From JAJEAD01 sp965221555 (lineage in GTDB: Bacteria > Pseudomonadota > Gammaproteobacteria > HK1): a stretch of 64,000 nt of DNA. The translations under genes were made by a program, and so were the position numbers. The notes under the pieces were generated by a model. That model did not search any database and had not been told where the DNA came from. It saw nothing but the letters and a program-made list of their open reading frames with translations. How positions within the stretch are numbered: position 1 is the stretch's first letter; each line of letters begins with the position of its first letter. Location of the stretch: assembly GCA_965221555.1 (NCBI GenBank), contig OZ244895.1, positions 1,922,001-1,986,000 of the forward strand, written 5' to 3'. Below, in pieces: positions 15,378 to 23,401 of the stretch.

Positions 15378-16646
15378 ATGGGGCTGATCGTTCAGAAGTT
15401 CGGCGGCACTTCGGTGGGCAGCACCGCCCGCATCGCCGCGGTAGCCGCGCGCATCAAGGCGACCCGGGACTCCGGTCACGACGTGGTGGTGGTGGTGTCC
15501 GCGATGAGCGGCGAGACCGACCGTCTCATCAGTTTCGCCCACGAGATCGATCCGAACCCCAGCCCCCGCGAACTCGACGTGCTCCTCGCGACGGGGGAGC
15601 AGGTCACCATCGCGCTGCTCAGCATGAGCCTGCTCTCTTCCGGGTGCGATGCGCGCTCCTACACTGGCAGTCAGGTGCTGATTCGCACCGACGACGCCCA
15701 TACGAAGGCGAGAATAACCCGCATCGACGAAACCCGTATTCGCAAGGAGCTCGACCGCTCGCGGGTGGTGGTGGTGGCCGGCTTTCAGGGCGTCGATCTT
15801 GCCGGCAATATCACCACGCTCGGTCGCGGGGGCTCCGATACGACGGCGGTGGCCCTGGCCGCGGCGCTGGAGGCGGACGAGTGTCAGATATTTACCGACG
15901 TCGACGGCGTGTACACCGCGGATCCGCGCATCGTGGCGCAGGCGCGCCGCCTGCCCTACCTCACCTACGAGGAGATGCTCGAGCTCGCGGGTGGCGGCGC
16001 CAAAGTGTTGCAGCTTCGTTCGGTCGAGTTCGCCAGCAAGTACAACGTCAGACTCCGCGTCCTGTCTTCGTTCGAAGAGGGGGAGGGCACTCTCATCATG
16101 CCTGAAGACGAATCCATGGAGCAGCCGCTCATCTCGGGGGTTGCGTACAGCCGCGACGAGGCCAAGCTCACCGTGCTCGGAGTGCCCGACAAGCCCGGGA
16201 TCGCGTATCGCACTCTCGGACCCATCTCCGACGCCAACATCGAAGTGGACATGATCGTGCAGAACGTGGGCCACGACGGCACCACCGACATGACCTTCAC
16301 CGTCCATCGCGGCGACTTCCGCAAGGCCATGGAGATCCTGCGCGCGGAGTCCGGGGACATGAGCGCGCGACAAGTGATCGGCGACGACCGGATTGTTAAG
16401 ATCTCGCTGGTGGGCGTGGGCATGCGTTCCCATGCCGGCATTGCCAGCCGCATGTTCCGGGCTCTGGCCGAGGAAGGCATCAATATCCAGATGATCTCCA
16501 CGTCGGAGATAAAGATCTCCGTGGTTACGGACGAGCGCTATCTCGAGCTTGCGGTGCGCGCCCTGCACGCAGAGTTCCGGCTCGAAGAGGACGACGGAGA
16601 AAGGGGCAGGTCGACAGTCGCTGAAATTCACGCAGGCCGCGCCTGA
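15378..16646 (+). CDS. lysC: Aspartokinase
   Basis: Phosphorylates aspartate, the first step toward lysine, threonine, methionine and diaminopimelate. 422 residues: a kinase domain with VQKFGGTSVGS, FQGVDLAGNITTLGRGGSDTTAVALAAAL and FTDVDGVYTADPR, then two ACT domains (about residues 265-405: LTVLGVPDKPGIAYR and ISLVGVGMRSHAGIASR), the usual site of lysine feedback. It starts 35 nt after alaS without a clear SD. An internal ATG at 16098 preceded by GGGAGGG could produce a regulatory ACT-only subunit as in some other aspartokinases. E. coli has no aspartokinase at this position. Confidence 0.95.
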   Translation: MGLIVQKFGGTSVGSTARIAAVAARIKATRDSGHDVVVVVSAMSGETDRLISFAHEIDPNPSPRELDVLLATGEQVTIALLSMSLLSSGCDARSYTGSQVLIRTDDAHTKARITRIDETRIRKELDRSRVVVVAGFQGVDLAGNITTLGRGGSDTTAVALAAALEADECQIFTDVDGVYTADPRIVAQARRLPYLTYEEMLELAGGGAKVLQLRSVEFASKYNVRLRVLSSFEEGEGTLIMPEDESMEQPLISGVAYSRDEAKLTVLGVPDKPGIAYRTLGPISDANIEVDMIVQNVGHDGTTDMTFTVHRGDFRKAMEILRAESGDMSARQVIGDDRIVKISLVGVGMRSHAGIASRMFRALAEEGINIQMISTSEIKISVVTDERYLELAVRALHAEFRLEEDDGERGRSTVAEIHAGRA

Positions 16647-16663
16647 GGCGCAAGGAGCCGGCA

Positions 16664-16873
16664 ATGCTGATTTTGACCAGGAGAGTGGGCGAGTCCCTGA
16701 TGATCGGGGACGAGGTCGCAGTCACCGTGCTCGGGGTCAAAGGAAATCAGGTGCGAATCGGTGTGAATGCTCCCAAGGACGTGTCCGTGCACCGGGAGGA
16801 GATCTACGAGCGCATCCAGGCCGAGAAGGACACGCCGCCTTCCGGCGACGATTCCCCGTCGCCCGTCGAGTAG
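16664..16873 (+). CDS. csrA: Carbon storage regulator CsrA
   Basis: RNA-binding global regulator that blocks or stabilises mRNAs at GGA motifs. 69 residues: MLILTRRVGESLMIGD, VTVLGVKGNQVRIGVNAPKDV and VHREEIYERIQ are the canonical beta strands and helix, including the conserved Leu4, Arg6 and Arg44 regions. The acidic C-terminal tail (PPSGDDSPSPVE) is not conserved. The SD AAGGAG itself contains the GGA element CsrA binds, so autorepression is possible. tRNA-Ser follows about 310 nt downstream, as in E. coli. Confidence 0.97.
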   Translation: MLILTRRVGESLMIGDEVAVTVLGVKGNQVRIGVNAPKDVSVHREEIYERIQAEKDTPPSGDDSPSPVE

Positions 16874-16880
16874 CCCCCGC

Positions 16881-17014
16881 GTTTTCCCGAGCTTCGCCGC
16901 GAGCGCGCCCGGGGACGTGGTAGCGAGGGCCCCACGGACTTGAAGCGGGCGTTGAAGGCGTAGCCGACCCGAGAGCGAAGTCCCTGGAGCGAGGTTGGCC
17001 CGCAAGGGTGAACA
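16881..17014. repeat. Diverged copy of the tandem repeat element found at 31.7-32.0 kb
   Basis: Begins directly after the csrA stop. It shares TGAAGGCGTAGCCGAC (16953-16968) exactly with 31907-31922 and aligns with that element over most of its length (a related start GTTTTCCCGAGCTTCG and an end GGGTGAAC resembling its CGGTGAAAC). Terminal inverted repeats are decayed. The remainder of the csrA-tRNA-Ser gap (to 17184) holds no gene; it contains a TATGCT box at 17164-17169 that could serve the tRNA. Confidence 0.6.
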
Positions 17015-17184
17015 CACTCGCGGCCGCGAGCGACGAGATCGGGGAAGCAGGGCGGCCAACCTGGACTTCGCAGCGATCCGCGCCGGCCGCGAATCTCACC
17101 GCGACATCCGGACCCGGGGGCGCCGCAACGCGCCGTTCGCTTTTCGCTTCGGAGCGGGTCGGGTATGCTCTCACCCGACTTCGA

Positions 17185-17275
17185 GGAGAGGTGGCCGAGC
17201 GGCTGAAGGCGCTCCCCTGCTAAGGGAGTATGGGCTTAAACCCCATCGAGGGTTCGAATCCCTCCCTCTCCGCCA
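17185..17275 (+). tRNA. tRNA-Ser(GCU)
   Basis: 91 nt including an encoded CCA. The acceptor arms GGAGAGG and CCTCTCC pair fully, the anticodon loop CTGCTAA gives anticodon GCT, there is a long type-II variable arm (TATGGGCTTAAACCCCAT region) and a GGTTCGAATCC T arm. It corresponds to serV next to csrA in E. coli. A T7 run at 17309-17315 lies about 35 nt after the gene, without a convincing stem. Confidence 0.97.
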
Positions 17276-17449
17276 ACTCCAAAGCGTAAGTCACGGTTTG
17301 ATAAGGTTTTTTTGCAGTCTACCCGAGCTCATATTACCCGGTTTGCACCACAAGGACCTGGGAATGCCTCGGGTTGCCACGGATTGAAGCGGACACCGCG
17401 GGCGCGCCGGGATGGCCCCAAGCGGCGCGGCACTCACAAGGAGGAGACG

Positions 17450-17743
17450 ATGCCCAAACCGATAGAAGATCTTGCGGATGCACTGCAACGCTGTTTCGCG
17501 GATGCGGTCAGGCAAGGCGCGGCCGAAGCCTGCCGGGAAATACGGGACGAAATGCGTTCGACGCGCGCCGATGGCCAAAAGGTTCGGGAAGAAATGCGAA
17601 CCATGCGCGCCGACGTAACCGCTCGCCTTGACCGCCAGGACGCAACCCTCAAGCGCCAGGACGCAACCCTTGCGCGCCAGAACGAAGCGCTACGCTTCAT
17701 GTGGCGGCAAATGAAGGGCAACGGGAAGTTCCCACTCGATTAG
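17450..17743 (+). CDS. Small coiled-coil protein of unknown function
   Basis: 97 residues with an excellent AAGGAGGAG SD 6 nt before the ATG, so expression is likely. The sequence is mostly a charged heptad helix: DLADALQRCFADAVRQGAAE, then RDEMRSTRADGQKVREEMR and a short repeat RLDRQDATLKRQDATLARQ, ending WRQMKGNGKFPLD. This suggests an amphipathic coiled-coil oligomer. No catalytic motif, signal peptide or membrane segment is seen. It sits between tRNA-Ser and tRNA-Arg, a common insertion zone. The family was not recognised. Confidence 0.7.
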   Translation: MPKPIEDLADALQRCFADAVRQGAAEACREIRDEMRSTRADGQKVREEMRTMRADVTARLDRQDATLKRQDATLARQNEALRFMWRQMKGNGKFPLD

Positions 17744-17833
17744 CCGCCGCCCCGGCCCCTCGCGGCCGGTGTTTCTATGGCGGGCCCGCGGCTTCAAGTT
17801 CCGCGGCGTTCGGCACCGGTCTGCGCACAGGTG

Positions 17834-17839
17834 TACAAT
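17834..17839 (+). promoter_or_regulatory. -10-like box for tRNA-Arg
   Basis: TACAAT (5/6 to TATAAT) 12 nt before the mature tRNA-Arg 5' end. A -35 is not obvious (TTCGGC at 17809-17814 would need a 19-bp spacer). Confidence 0.35.
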
Positions 17840-17851
17840 CCGCGCCCTCAA

Positions 17852-17928
17852 GCGCCCGTAGCTCAGCTGGATAGAGTACCTGGCTACGAACCAGGCGGTC
17901 GGGAGTTCGAATCTCTCCGGGCGCGCCA
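17852..17928 (+). tRNA. tRNA-Arg(ACG)
   Basis: 77 nt with encoded CCA. Acceptor GCGCCCG/CGGGCGC, anticodon stem CCTGG/CCAGG with loop CTACGAA giving anticodon ACG, and a GTTCGAATC T loop. Its A34 is the substrate of the TadA encoded at 10.4 kb. It corresponds to argV beside serV in E. coli. Confidence 0.97.
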
Positions 17929-18018
17929 TGCAATCCATCAGTCAACGGCAGCGGGCCTTGCGCCACGTTGACCACCACGGGTGAGCCGTGGTGGCGAGAT
18001 GTTTTCGCGACATCACAG

Positions 18019-18375
18019 ATGCCGTCAGATATCTTCGTAATCCGCTGCTCGCGAGCGATCTTCTCCGAGACCGAGATCGGGATCCTCGAACGCCACGGTA
18101 GGCGACTCGAACGCTTGGCCGCAGGCCGGCAGCCGCCAGTCTCCGCCGCCGGGCGGCGTTTCGTGGAGGTCGCCGACGGACGCCGCGAACCCGAGACGGT
18201 TTACGAGAAAACGTGGCTCAAGTACCTGCGGCGTCTCGAGTGGGAGCAAGATCCTGCCAATCGGGCGGCCATGCGACCACTGCCTGAAGTGCGCGACGAC
18301 CGCGAGGACTGGAAAAGGATGCGCGGTGCGAATTGGGGCGAGATGGTGCGTCGGGCGAGGGGTCTCGACGAGTAG
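18019..18375 (+). CDS. maoP: MaoP/DUF413 (YifE-like) protein
   Basis: 118 residues. The core IFSETEIGILERHGRRL, GRQPPVSAAGRRFVEVADG, REPETVYEKTWLKYLRRL follows E. coli YifE/MaoP almost position by position (FTIKEAQLLERHG, REPVTEEEKLFVAVCRG, EREPVTEAERVWSKYM). MaoP takes part in organising the Ori macrodomain through maoS sites in E. coli; whether that role applies here is inference. The start is uncertain: ATG 18019 gives the family length, while a TTG at 17968 would add 17 residues. The C-terminus is longer and basic/acidic mixed. The family is essentially gammaproteobacterial. Confidence 0.75.
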   Translation: MPSDIFVIRCSRAIFSETEIGILERHGRRLERLAAGRQPPVSAAGRRFVEVADGRREPETVYEKTWLKYLRRLEWEQDPANRAAMRPLPEVRDDREDWKRMRGANWGEMVRRARGLDE

Positions 18376-18547
18376 CCGCTATGCTTCGCCGCAACTCGAG
18401 AAGGACGGGCGCCAGGATGTCGAGCCGTGGGTTGCAGGGGCCGGAAAACGCGCAAGCGCATCGTCGCGGTTGCGCCCGCTCAAGCCGTGCCCGTATTCTG
18501 TTTCGCCCCGTTCTGGACCCTTTTCCCCTACCACCAGGAGACGAACG

Positions 18548-19645
18548 ATGAATCGAAATCCCTCCAGAAGGAAGTTCCTCAAGGGCGTGGCGGCGACGAC
18601 CGTCGCCGCCGGCGCGGTCGCCGCGCCCGCGGTCGTACGCGCGGAGCCCACGGTGCTCAAGATGCAGGCCGCGTGGGGCGGCGGCATCTTTCTCGAGAAC
18701 GCCAAGTCCTATGTCGACCGGGTCCATGCGATGGCCGGCAAGGACCTCAAGATCGATCTGCTCGCGGTCAACTCTGTCGTGAAGACCAGCCAGATGCAGG
18801 ACGCGGTGCACCGCGGCGTGCTCGATGCCGCCCACTATGTCCCCGCTTACTGGTACTCGAAGTCGAAGGCCGCCTCGCTCTTCGGCACGGGCCCCTGCTT
18901 CGGCTGGTCCAGCCAGGAGGTGCTCGGCTGGGTCTACTACGGAGGCGGCCAGGAGCTCTTCGACGAGTTGATGGCCAATCTCGGCCTCAACGTGGTGAGC
19001 TTCTTCAACAGCCCGATGCCGGCGCAGCCGCTCGGCTGGTTCAAGGAACAGATCACCGACGCGAGCCAGATGAACGGCCTCAAGTACCGCACCGTCGGTC
19101 TCGCCGCCGACGTGTTGCTGGAAATGGGCATGTCGGTCGTCCAGCTTCCCGGAGGCGAGATCCAGCCGGCCATGAAGTCGGGACTCATCGACGCGGCCGA
19201 GTTCAACAACCCGACCTCGGACCGGGACTTCGGCATGCAGGACGTGTCCAAGCACTACCACCTCGCGAGCTTCCACCAGTCGCAGGAGTTCTTCGAGGTG
19301 ACGTTCAACAAGAGCAAGTACGACGCCTTGCCGGAGGAGCTGAGAGCGGTGCTCAAATACGCCTCCGAGGCGGAGAATTCCAACTTCTACTGGCACAACA
19401 CCAAGCGCTATTCCGAGGATCTCGAGAAGCTGCGGGCGCAGGGAGTCAACGTCTACCGCACGCCCGATTCGGTGATGAGCGCGCAGCTCGAGGCGTGGGA
19501 CAAGGTCATCGACCGCATCTCCGCCGAGGACGATTTCTTTGCGAAAGTGGTGGCCTCGCAGAAGACGTACGCCAAGGAGGTCATGAACTACCTCAACCTC
19601 AACCAGCCGGATTACAAGCTGGCGTACGAACACTACTTCGGCTGA
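18548..19645 (+). CDS. dctP: TRAP transporter 1, substrate-binding protein (DctP family), Tat-exported
   Basis: Periplasmic binding protein that captures a carboxylate-type solute for the DctQ/DctM permease encoded next. 365 residues. The N-terminus SRRKFLKG is a strong twin-arginine motif followed by an Ala-rich h-region and an AxA-type site, so it is exported folded. Family features include GGGIFLENAKSYVDRV, WVYYGGGQELFDEL, GWFKEQITDASQMNGLKYRT, and AAEFNNPTSD, the region that positions the ligand. It resembles the mannitol/chloroaromatic (FcbT-like) branch; the substrate is not predictable. GGAGA SD 6 nt before the ATG. A perfect hairpin separates it from dctQ. Confidence 0.9.
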   Translation: MNRNPSRRKFLKGVAATTVAAGAVAAPAVVRAEPTVLKMQAAWGGGIFLENAKSYVDRVHAMAGKDLKIDLLAVNSVVKTSQMQDAVHRGVLDAAHYVPAYWYSKSKAASLFGTGPCFGWSSQEVLGWVYYGGGQELFDELMANLGLNVVSFFNSPMPAQPLGWFKEQITDASQMNGLKYRTVGLAADVLLEMGMSVVQLPGGEIQPAMKSGLIDAAEFNNPTSDRDFGMQDVSKHYHLASFHQSQEFFEVTFNKSKYDALPEELRAVLKYASEAENSNFYWHNTKRYSEDLEKLRAQGVNVYRTPDSVMSAQLEAWDKVIDRISAEDDFFAKVVASQKTYAKEVMNYLNLNQPDYKLAYEHYFG

Positions 19646-19674
19646 GTCTTCCTCATCCACGCAGGCACTGTCGC

Positions 19675-19700
19675 ACGGGAGCCGCTTCGGCGGCTCCCGT
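19675..19700 (+). terminator. Intercistronic hairpin between dctP and dctQ of TRAP operon 1
   Basis: ACGGGAGCCGC-TTCG-GCGGCTCCCGT: a perfect 11-bp stem with a UUCG tetraloop, followed by CTCGTTCG rather than a long T-run. It would act as a partial terminator or as a 3' stabiliser of the dctP message, raising binding protein over permease. Equivalent hairpins occur in the other two TRAP operons. Confidence 0.75.
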
Positions 19701-19727
19701 CTCGTTCGGCCCCGCGGAGAGCAGGCA

Positions 19728-20303
19728 TTGAAAGCGCTGATTTACGCGATTGAGAGCACGAGCATCTGGATCGGTCGCGCCTTCGGCTGGTGCATTCTCA
19801 TCCTGACTTTCTCGGTGTCGTACGAAGTGTTCATGCGTTACGTGCTCAACGCCCCCACGGTGTGGGTGTTCGACATGATGGTGCAGATGTACGGGGCCCT
19901 CTTTCTCATGGCCGGCCCCTACGCACTCGCCCAGGACAGTCACGTACGCGGGGACGTGCTCTACCGCCTGATGCCGGTACGGTGGCAGGCGCGTATCGAC
20001 TTCACCCTCTACCTGCTCTTCTTCTTTCCCGGCATGCTCGCGCTGTTCTGGTACGGATGGGAGATTGCCGCCGATTCCTGGCGCTACCAGGAGGTGAGCT
20101 GGAACAGCCCCGCGCGCATCCAGATCTACTTCTTCAAGACCCTCATCCCTCTCGCCGGCGCTCTGCTCATCCTGCAGGGCATCGCCGAGATCCTGCGTTG
20201 CTGGAAAGCAATGCGAAGCGCCGTCTGGCTGGAACGGCTGGAGGACGTACGGGAGACCGGGGAAGCGCTCGCCGAAGACGCGGCGACGGCGGCCCGCAGA
20301 TGA
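19728..20303 (+). CDS. dctQ: TRAP transporter 1, small permease subunit (DctQ family)
   Basis: 191 residues with four predicted membrane helices (about 15-37, 52-74, 90-112, 128-152) and the family motifs SYEVFMRYVLNAPTVWVFD and ALAQDSHVRGDVLYRLMP. DctQ pairs with DctM in the inner membrane and contacts the binding protein. TTG start with a GGAGAG SD. The charged tail after residue 165 is cytoplasmic. dctM follows after 52 nt. Confidence 0.9.
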   Translation: MKALIYAIESTSIWIGRAFGWCILILTFSVSYEVFMRYVLNAPTVWVFDMMVQMYGALFLMAGPYALAQDSHVRGDVLYRLMPVRWQARIDFTLYLLFFFPGMLALFWYGWEIAADSWRYQEVSWNSPARIQIYFFKTLIPLAGALLILQGIAEILRCWKAMRSAVWLERLEDVRETGEALAEDAATAARR

Positions 20304-20355
20304 TTTTCGACGCTCGCGGCCCGCGCGGCGCCGCTATCCGCAACGGCGAAGGACC

Positions 20356-21723
20356 ATGACGAATCCCGAAGTCGCCATCCTGATGCTGACGATGTTCATC
20401 GTCCTGGTGCTGCTCGGCTTCCCGATCGCCTTCACGTTGATCGCGATGGGGGTGGGCTTTGGCTACTACGCCTACTACCAGGCGGGCTCCATCCAGACGA
20501 TTGCCGACGCGTTCAACAACCAGATCTTCTATCTCCTCAACCAGAACACCTACTCGGTGATGGAGAACGACACCCTGGTGGCGGTGCCGCTTTTCCTGTT
20601 CATGGGATACGTGGTGGAGCGCGCGAACATCGTCAACCGCCTCTTCTACTCGCTGCAGCTCGCGGCCCGCAACCTGCCCGGCTCGATGGCGGTCGCCGCA
20701 CTCGTCACTTGCGCGGTGTTCTCCACCGCGAGCGGCATCGTCGGCGCGGTGGTGACCCTGATGGGGTTGCTCGCCTTCCCGGCCATGGCCGCGGTCAACT
20801 ACCGCAAGGACTTCGCTTCCGGCGTTATCTGCGCGGGCGGCACTCTGGGCATCCTCATCCCGCCGTCGATCATGCTGATCGTGTATGCGGCGATCGCGGA
20901 GCTGTCTCCCCTGCGCCTCTATGCGGCGGCCGTGTTTCCGGGGCTGATGCTGGCCGGCTTCTACATCGTCTACGTCGTGGTCCGGGTGATTATCACCCCG
21001 TCGATTGCACCAAAGCCGAACATGGACAACGCCCCCAGCGTCGGCCGGATCTATCTGGAGCTCCTTACCTCGTTCGTGCCCCTGACCGTGCTCATACTGC
21101 TGGTGCTCGGGTCGATACTCGGGGGGCTTGCGACCCCGGCCGAAGCGGCGGCAATGGGGGCGCTCGGCGGGCTGGTCCTCGCCGTCCTGTACCGCTCCCT
21201 GACGTGGACGAAGCTCAAGGAGTCCATCTACCTGACCGCCAAGGCGACGGCCATGGTGTGCTGGCTCTTCGTCGGTTCGTGGACCTTCGCGTCGGTGTTC
21301 TCCTACCTCGGCGGGCACGATGTGATCGAGCACTGGGTGCTGTCGATGGAGCTCGCGCCGTGGCAGTTCCTGATCATGGTGCAGCTCATCATCTTCGTTC
21401 TCGGCTGGCCGCTGGAGTGGTCGGAGATCCTGATCATATTCGTGCCGATTTTCCTGCCGATGCTGGACACCTTCGGCGTCAATCCCTACTTCTTCGCGAT
21501 GCTGATCGCGCTCAATCTCCAGACTTCCTTCCTGACGCCGCCCATGGCGATGTCGGCGTACTACTTGAAGGGGGTGCTGCGCGGCCAGATCGAGCTGATC
21601 CAGATCTTCAAGGGGATCATGCCCTACCTGGCGATCGTCATCTTCTGCATGTTCCTCATGTACATGTACCCCCAGATAGCGCTCTGGCTGCCCGATGCGC
21701 TCTTCGGTCCCTACGTTCCCTGA
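20356..21723 (+). CDS. dctM: TRAP transporter 1, large permease subunit (DctM family)
   Basis: 455 residues, about 12 hydrophobic segments, the sodium-coupled transport channel of the TRAP system. Typical motifs: LLGFPIAFTLIAMGV, AVPLFLFMGYVVERANI, STASGIVGAVVTLMGLLAFPAM, ICAGGTLGILIPPSIMLIVYA, GLATPAEAAAMGALG and LQTSFLTPPMAMSAYYLKG. GAAGGA SD directly upstream. It is followed within 58 nt by the amidase-fold gene, which is probably in the same operon. Confidence 0.93.
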   Translation: MTNPEVAILMLTMFIVLVLLGFPIAFTLIAMGVGFGYYAYYQAGSIQTIADAFNNQIFYLLNQNTYSVMENDTLVAVPLFLFMGYVVERANIVNRLFYSLQLAARNLPGSMAVAALVTCAVFSTASGIVGAVVTLMGLLAFPAMAAVNYRKDFASGVICAGGTLGILIPPSIMLIVYAAIAELSPLRLYAAAVFPGLMLAGFYIVYVVVRVIITPSIAPKPNMDNAPSVGRIYLELLTSFVPLTVLILLVLGSILGGLATPAEAAAMGALGGLVLAVLYRSLTWTKLKESIYLTAKATAMVCWLFVGSWTFASVFSYLGGHDVIEHWVLSMELAPWQFLIMVQLIIFVLGWPLEWSEILIIFVPIFLPMLDTFGVNPYFFAMLIALNLQTSFLTPPMAMSAYYLKGVLRGQIELIQIFKGIMPYLAIVIFCMFLMYMYPQIALWLPDALFGPYVP

Positions 21724-21780
21724 GCGCCGAGGCACGCGCCCCCGCCTCGCGTCCTCGCGCCAGCGCGCCTGCCCACGTCC

Positions 21781-23121
21781 ATGAGCGGCTCCGCCCGGTC
21801 AGTCGTCGGGATGCGGGCGGTGGAGGCGGTCGAGCGGATCCGGGCGGGTGCGCTCACCTCGCTCGAGCTGACCGGCGCCTGCCTGGAGCACATCGAGCGG
21901 ACAGACCCCGAGGTGCGGGCGTGGACGCGGGTCGATCGGGACGCGGTCCTCGGCCAGGCGAAGGAGATGGACTCGCTTCGGCAACGGGGCCTGCCGCTCG
22001 GCGCCCTGCACGGAGTGCCGGTGGCCGTGGACGAGCTCTTCGGCGCCCCGGGCATGCCCGCGAAGGGGGACCCGACTGCCTCCGGGATCTCGACCGGGGA
22101 CGCGTTGCCGGCGGTGGTGGAGCGGCTGAAGGAGGCCGGTGCGGTGGTCATCCGGGCCACCCGCGCGGGCGCGGGCGCTCTTGCGCCGCGTAGCCCCGCG
22201 ACCAGTCCGTGCGATGCGCCGCGAAGCGCCGGTGAGCTCGGCGGCGGCGCGGCGGCGGTGGGGGTGTGTCAGGTCCCGCTCGCGGTCACCTGCGAGCCGA
22301 GAGGAGGGGTGGTGGTTTCCGCCTCGTTTTGCGGCGTCTTCGGCTTCAGGCCGACCCGCGGCATCATCTCCCGGCGCGGTGCGCGCGGCGTGTCTCCGAC
22401 CCTCGATCAGGTCGGGGTCTTCGGCCGGGATCTGGAGGATGTGGCCCTGGCCGCGGACGTGCTCGGCGGCTACGACGCGGCGGACGAGGCGAGTGGTCTG
22501 CGCCCCCGCCCGCGGATGCGCGAGGGCTTGCGGTCGACGCCTCCCGTGGAGCCCGACTTCATATGGCTGGACATGCCCGGCGACACGCGCCTGTCCGCGG
22601 CGGTGGAGGCGGGGTTCGAGGAGCTGCGTGACACTCTGGGAGAGCACGTCGTGCGACTGCCCGCACCGGCATGGTTCGCACGCTTGCCGGCGGCGCACCG
22701 GATCATCGAGGAGCATGAAGCGGCGAGCGGGGGCCGGGCGCACGATGAGCGATCGAGTCCCTCGTTGCCGGAGATGGCGCGACGAGGCTCCGCGCCCGCG
22801 GCGGAGGGTTACCGGACGGCGCTCTCGGAGATGAAAGGGGCGCGGGAGTACTTCTCCGATTTCTTCCACCACTACGACGCGGTCATCGCCCCGGCGGCGG
22901 ACGGTGAGGCCCCGTTGCTCGAGTCGGGACCCGGCGATCACGTCCCCTCTCGGGTCTTCGCACTTTGCGCACTGCCCTCACTGTGCGTACCCTTGCTCCA
23001 GGGAGAAACGGGGTTGCCGATCGGCGTGCAGCTTGTCGGTTCCGCCGAAGGCGATGACCGGCTCCTGCGCAGCACGGCGTGGCTGCTTGCGCGGATCCGC
23101 GGCGAGCAGTCCCGGGACTGA
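21781..23121 (+). CDS. Amidase-signature-fold protein lacking the catalytic triad (pseudoenzyme)
   Basis: 446 residues that follow the amidase-signature (GatA/FAAH) fold end to end: LTSLELTGACLEHIE, LGALHGVPVAV, VPLAVTCEPRGG, ASFCGVFGFRPTRGIISRRG, and the C-terminal PSLCVPLLQGETGLPIGVQLVG. The catalytic Lys after HGVPVAV is replaced by Asp84. The GGSSGGS cis-Ser motif reads AGELGGG (residues 150-156). The nucleophile motif GGS reads GGV (Val177). All three catalytic positions of the family are therefore lost while the frame and flanking motifs remain intact, which points to a selected non-catalytic role rather than decay. It lies in TRAP operon 1 between dctM and a small membrane protein, so a solute-binding or regulatory role is conceivable. 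Confidence 0.85.
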   Translation: MSGSARSVVGMRAVEAVERIRAGALTSLELTGACLEHIERTDPEVRAWTRVDRDAVLGQAKEMDSLRQRGLPLGALHGVPVAVDELFGAPGMPAKGDPTASGISTGDALPAVVERLKEAGAVVIRATRAGAGALAPRSPATSPCDAPRSAGELGGGAAAVGVCQVPLAVTCEPRGGVVVSASFCGVFGFRPTRGIISRRGARGVSPTLDQVGVFGRDLEDVALAADVLGGYDAADEASGLRPRPRMREGLRSTPPVEPDFIWLDMPGDTRLSAAVEAGFEELRDTLGEHVVRLPAPAWFARLPAAHRIIEEHEAASGGRAHDERSSPSLPEMARRGSAPAAEGYRTALSEMKGAREYFSDFFHHYDAVIAPAADGEAPLLESGPGDHVPSRVFALCALPSLCVPLLQGETGLPIGVQLVGSAEGDDRLLRSTAWLLARIRGEQSRD

Positions 23122-23137
23122 AAACCGGAGGGAGACG

Positions 23138-23338
23138 ATGCCATCACCGGTCGTGGCGATCATCACGGGTCTGGTCGGATTCGTCATGCTCGCATGCTTC
23201 GTGCTCGGTCTCGCCCACAGCATCTCGACCGGATTCGCCGGTTTCTGGGGCGGCCTTCCCTTCACCGTGATCACGGTCACGGTGCTGGCGCTGGTCGGGT
23301 ACGACTACTGGGACCAGTGCTGGCGCCGCAAGCGGTAG
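23138..23338 (+). CDS. Small two-helix membrane protein
   Basis: 66 residues with a strong GGAGGGAGA SD and 16 nt after the amidase-like gene. Two hydrophobic stretches (about residues 5-28 and 37-56) flank a Gly/Phe-rich turn (STGFAGFWGGLPF). The tail YDYWDQCWRRKR is aromatic and basic, so the C-terminus is probably cytoplasmic. The family was not recognised. As the last gene of the putative TRAP 1 operon it could be an accessory membrane subunit, but nothing in the sequence proves this. Confidence 0.7.
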   Translation: MPSPVVAIITGLVGFVMLACFVLGLAHSISTGFAGFWGGLPFTVITVTVLALVGYDYWDQCWRRKR

Positions 23339-23401
23339 CCCTTGTCGCGGCGTGGCGCAACCGCGCTTGCGAAGCGACCGAAAATCGGTGGAGGGTCCGG
23401 G

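Noticed and set aside
17276..17449. Search for an attachment-site duplication or integrase beside tRNA-Ser
   Set aside because: No repeat of the tRNA 3' end and no integrase; only a T-run without a stem was seen.
21781..23121. Calling the amidase-like gene a pseudogene
   Set aside because: The frame is complete, the start and flanking motifs are preserved, and only catalytic positions are changed.
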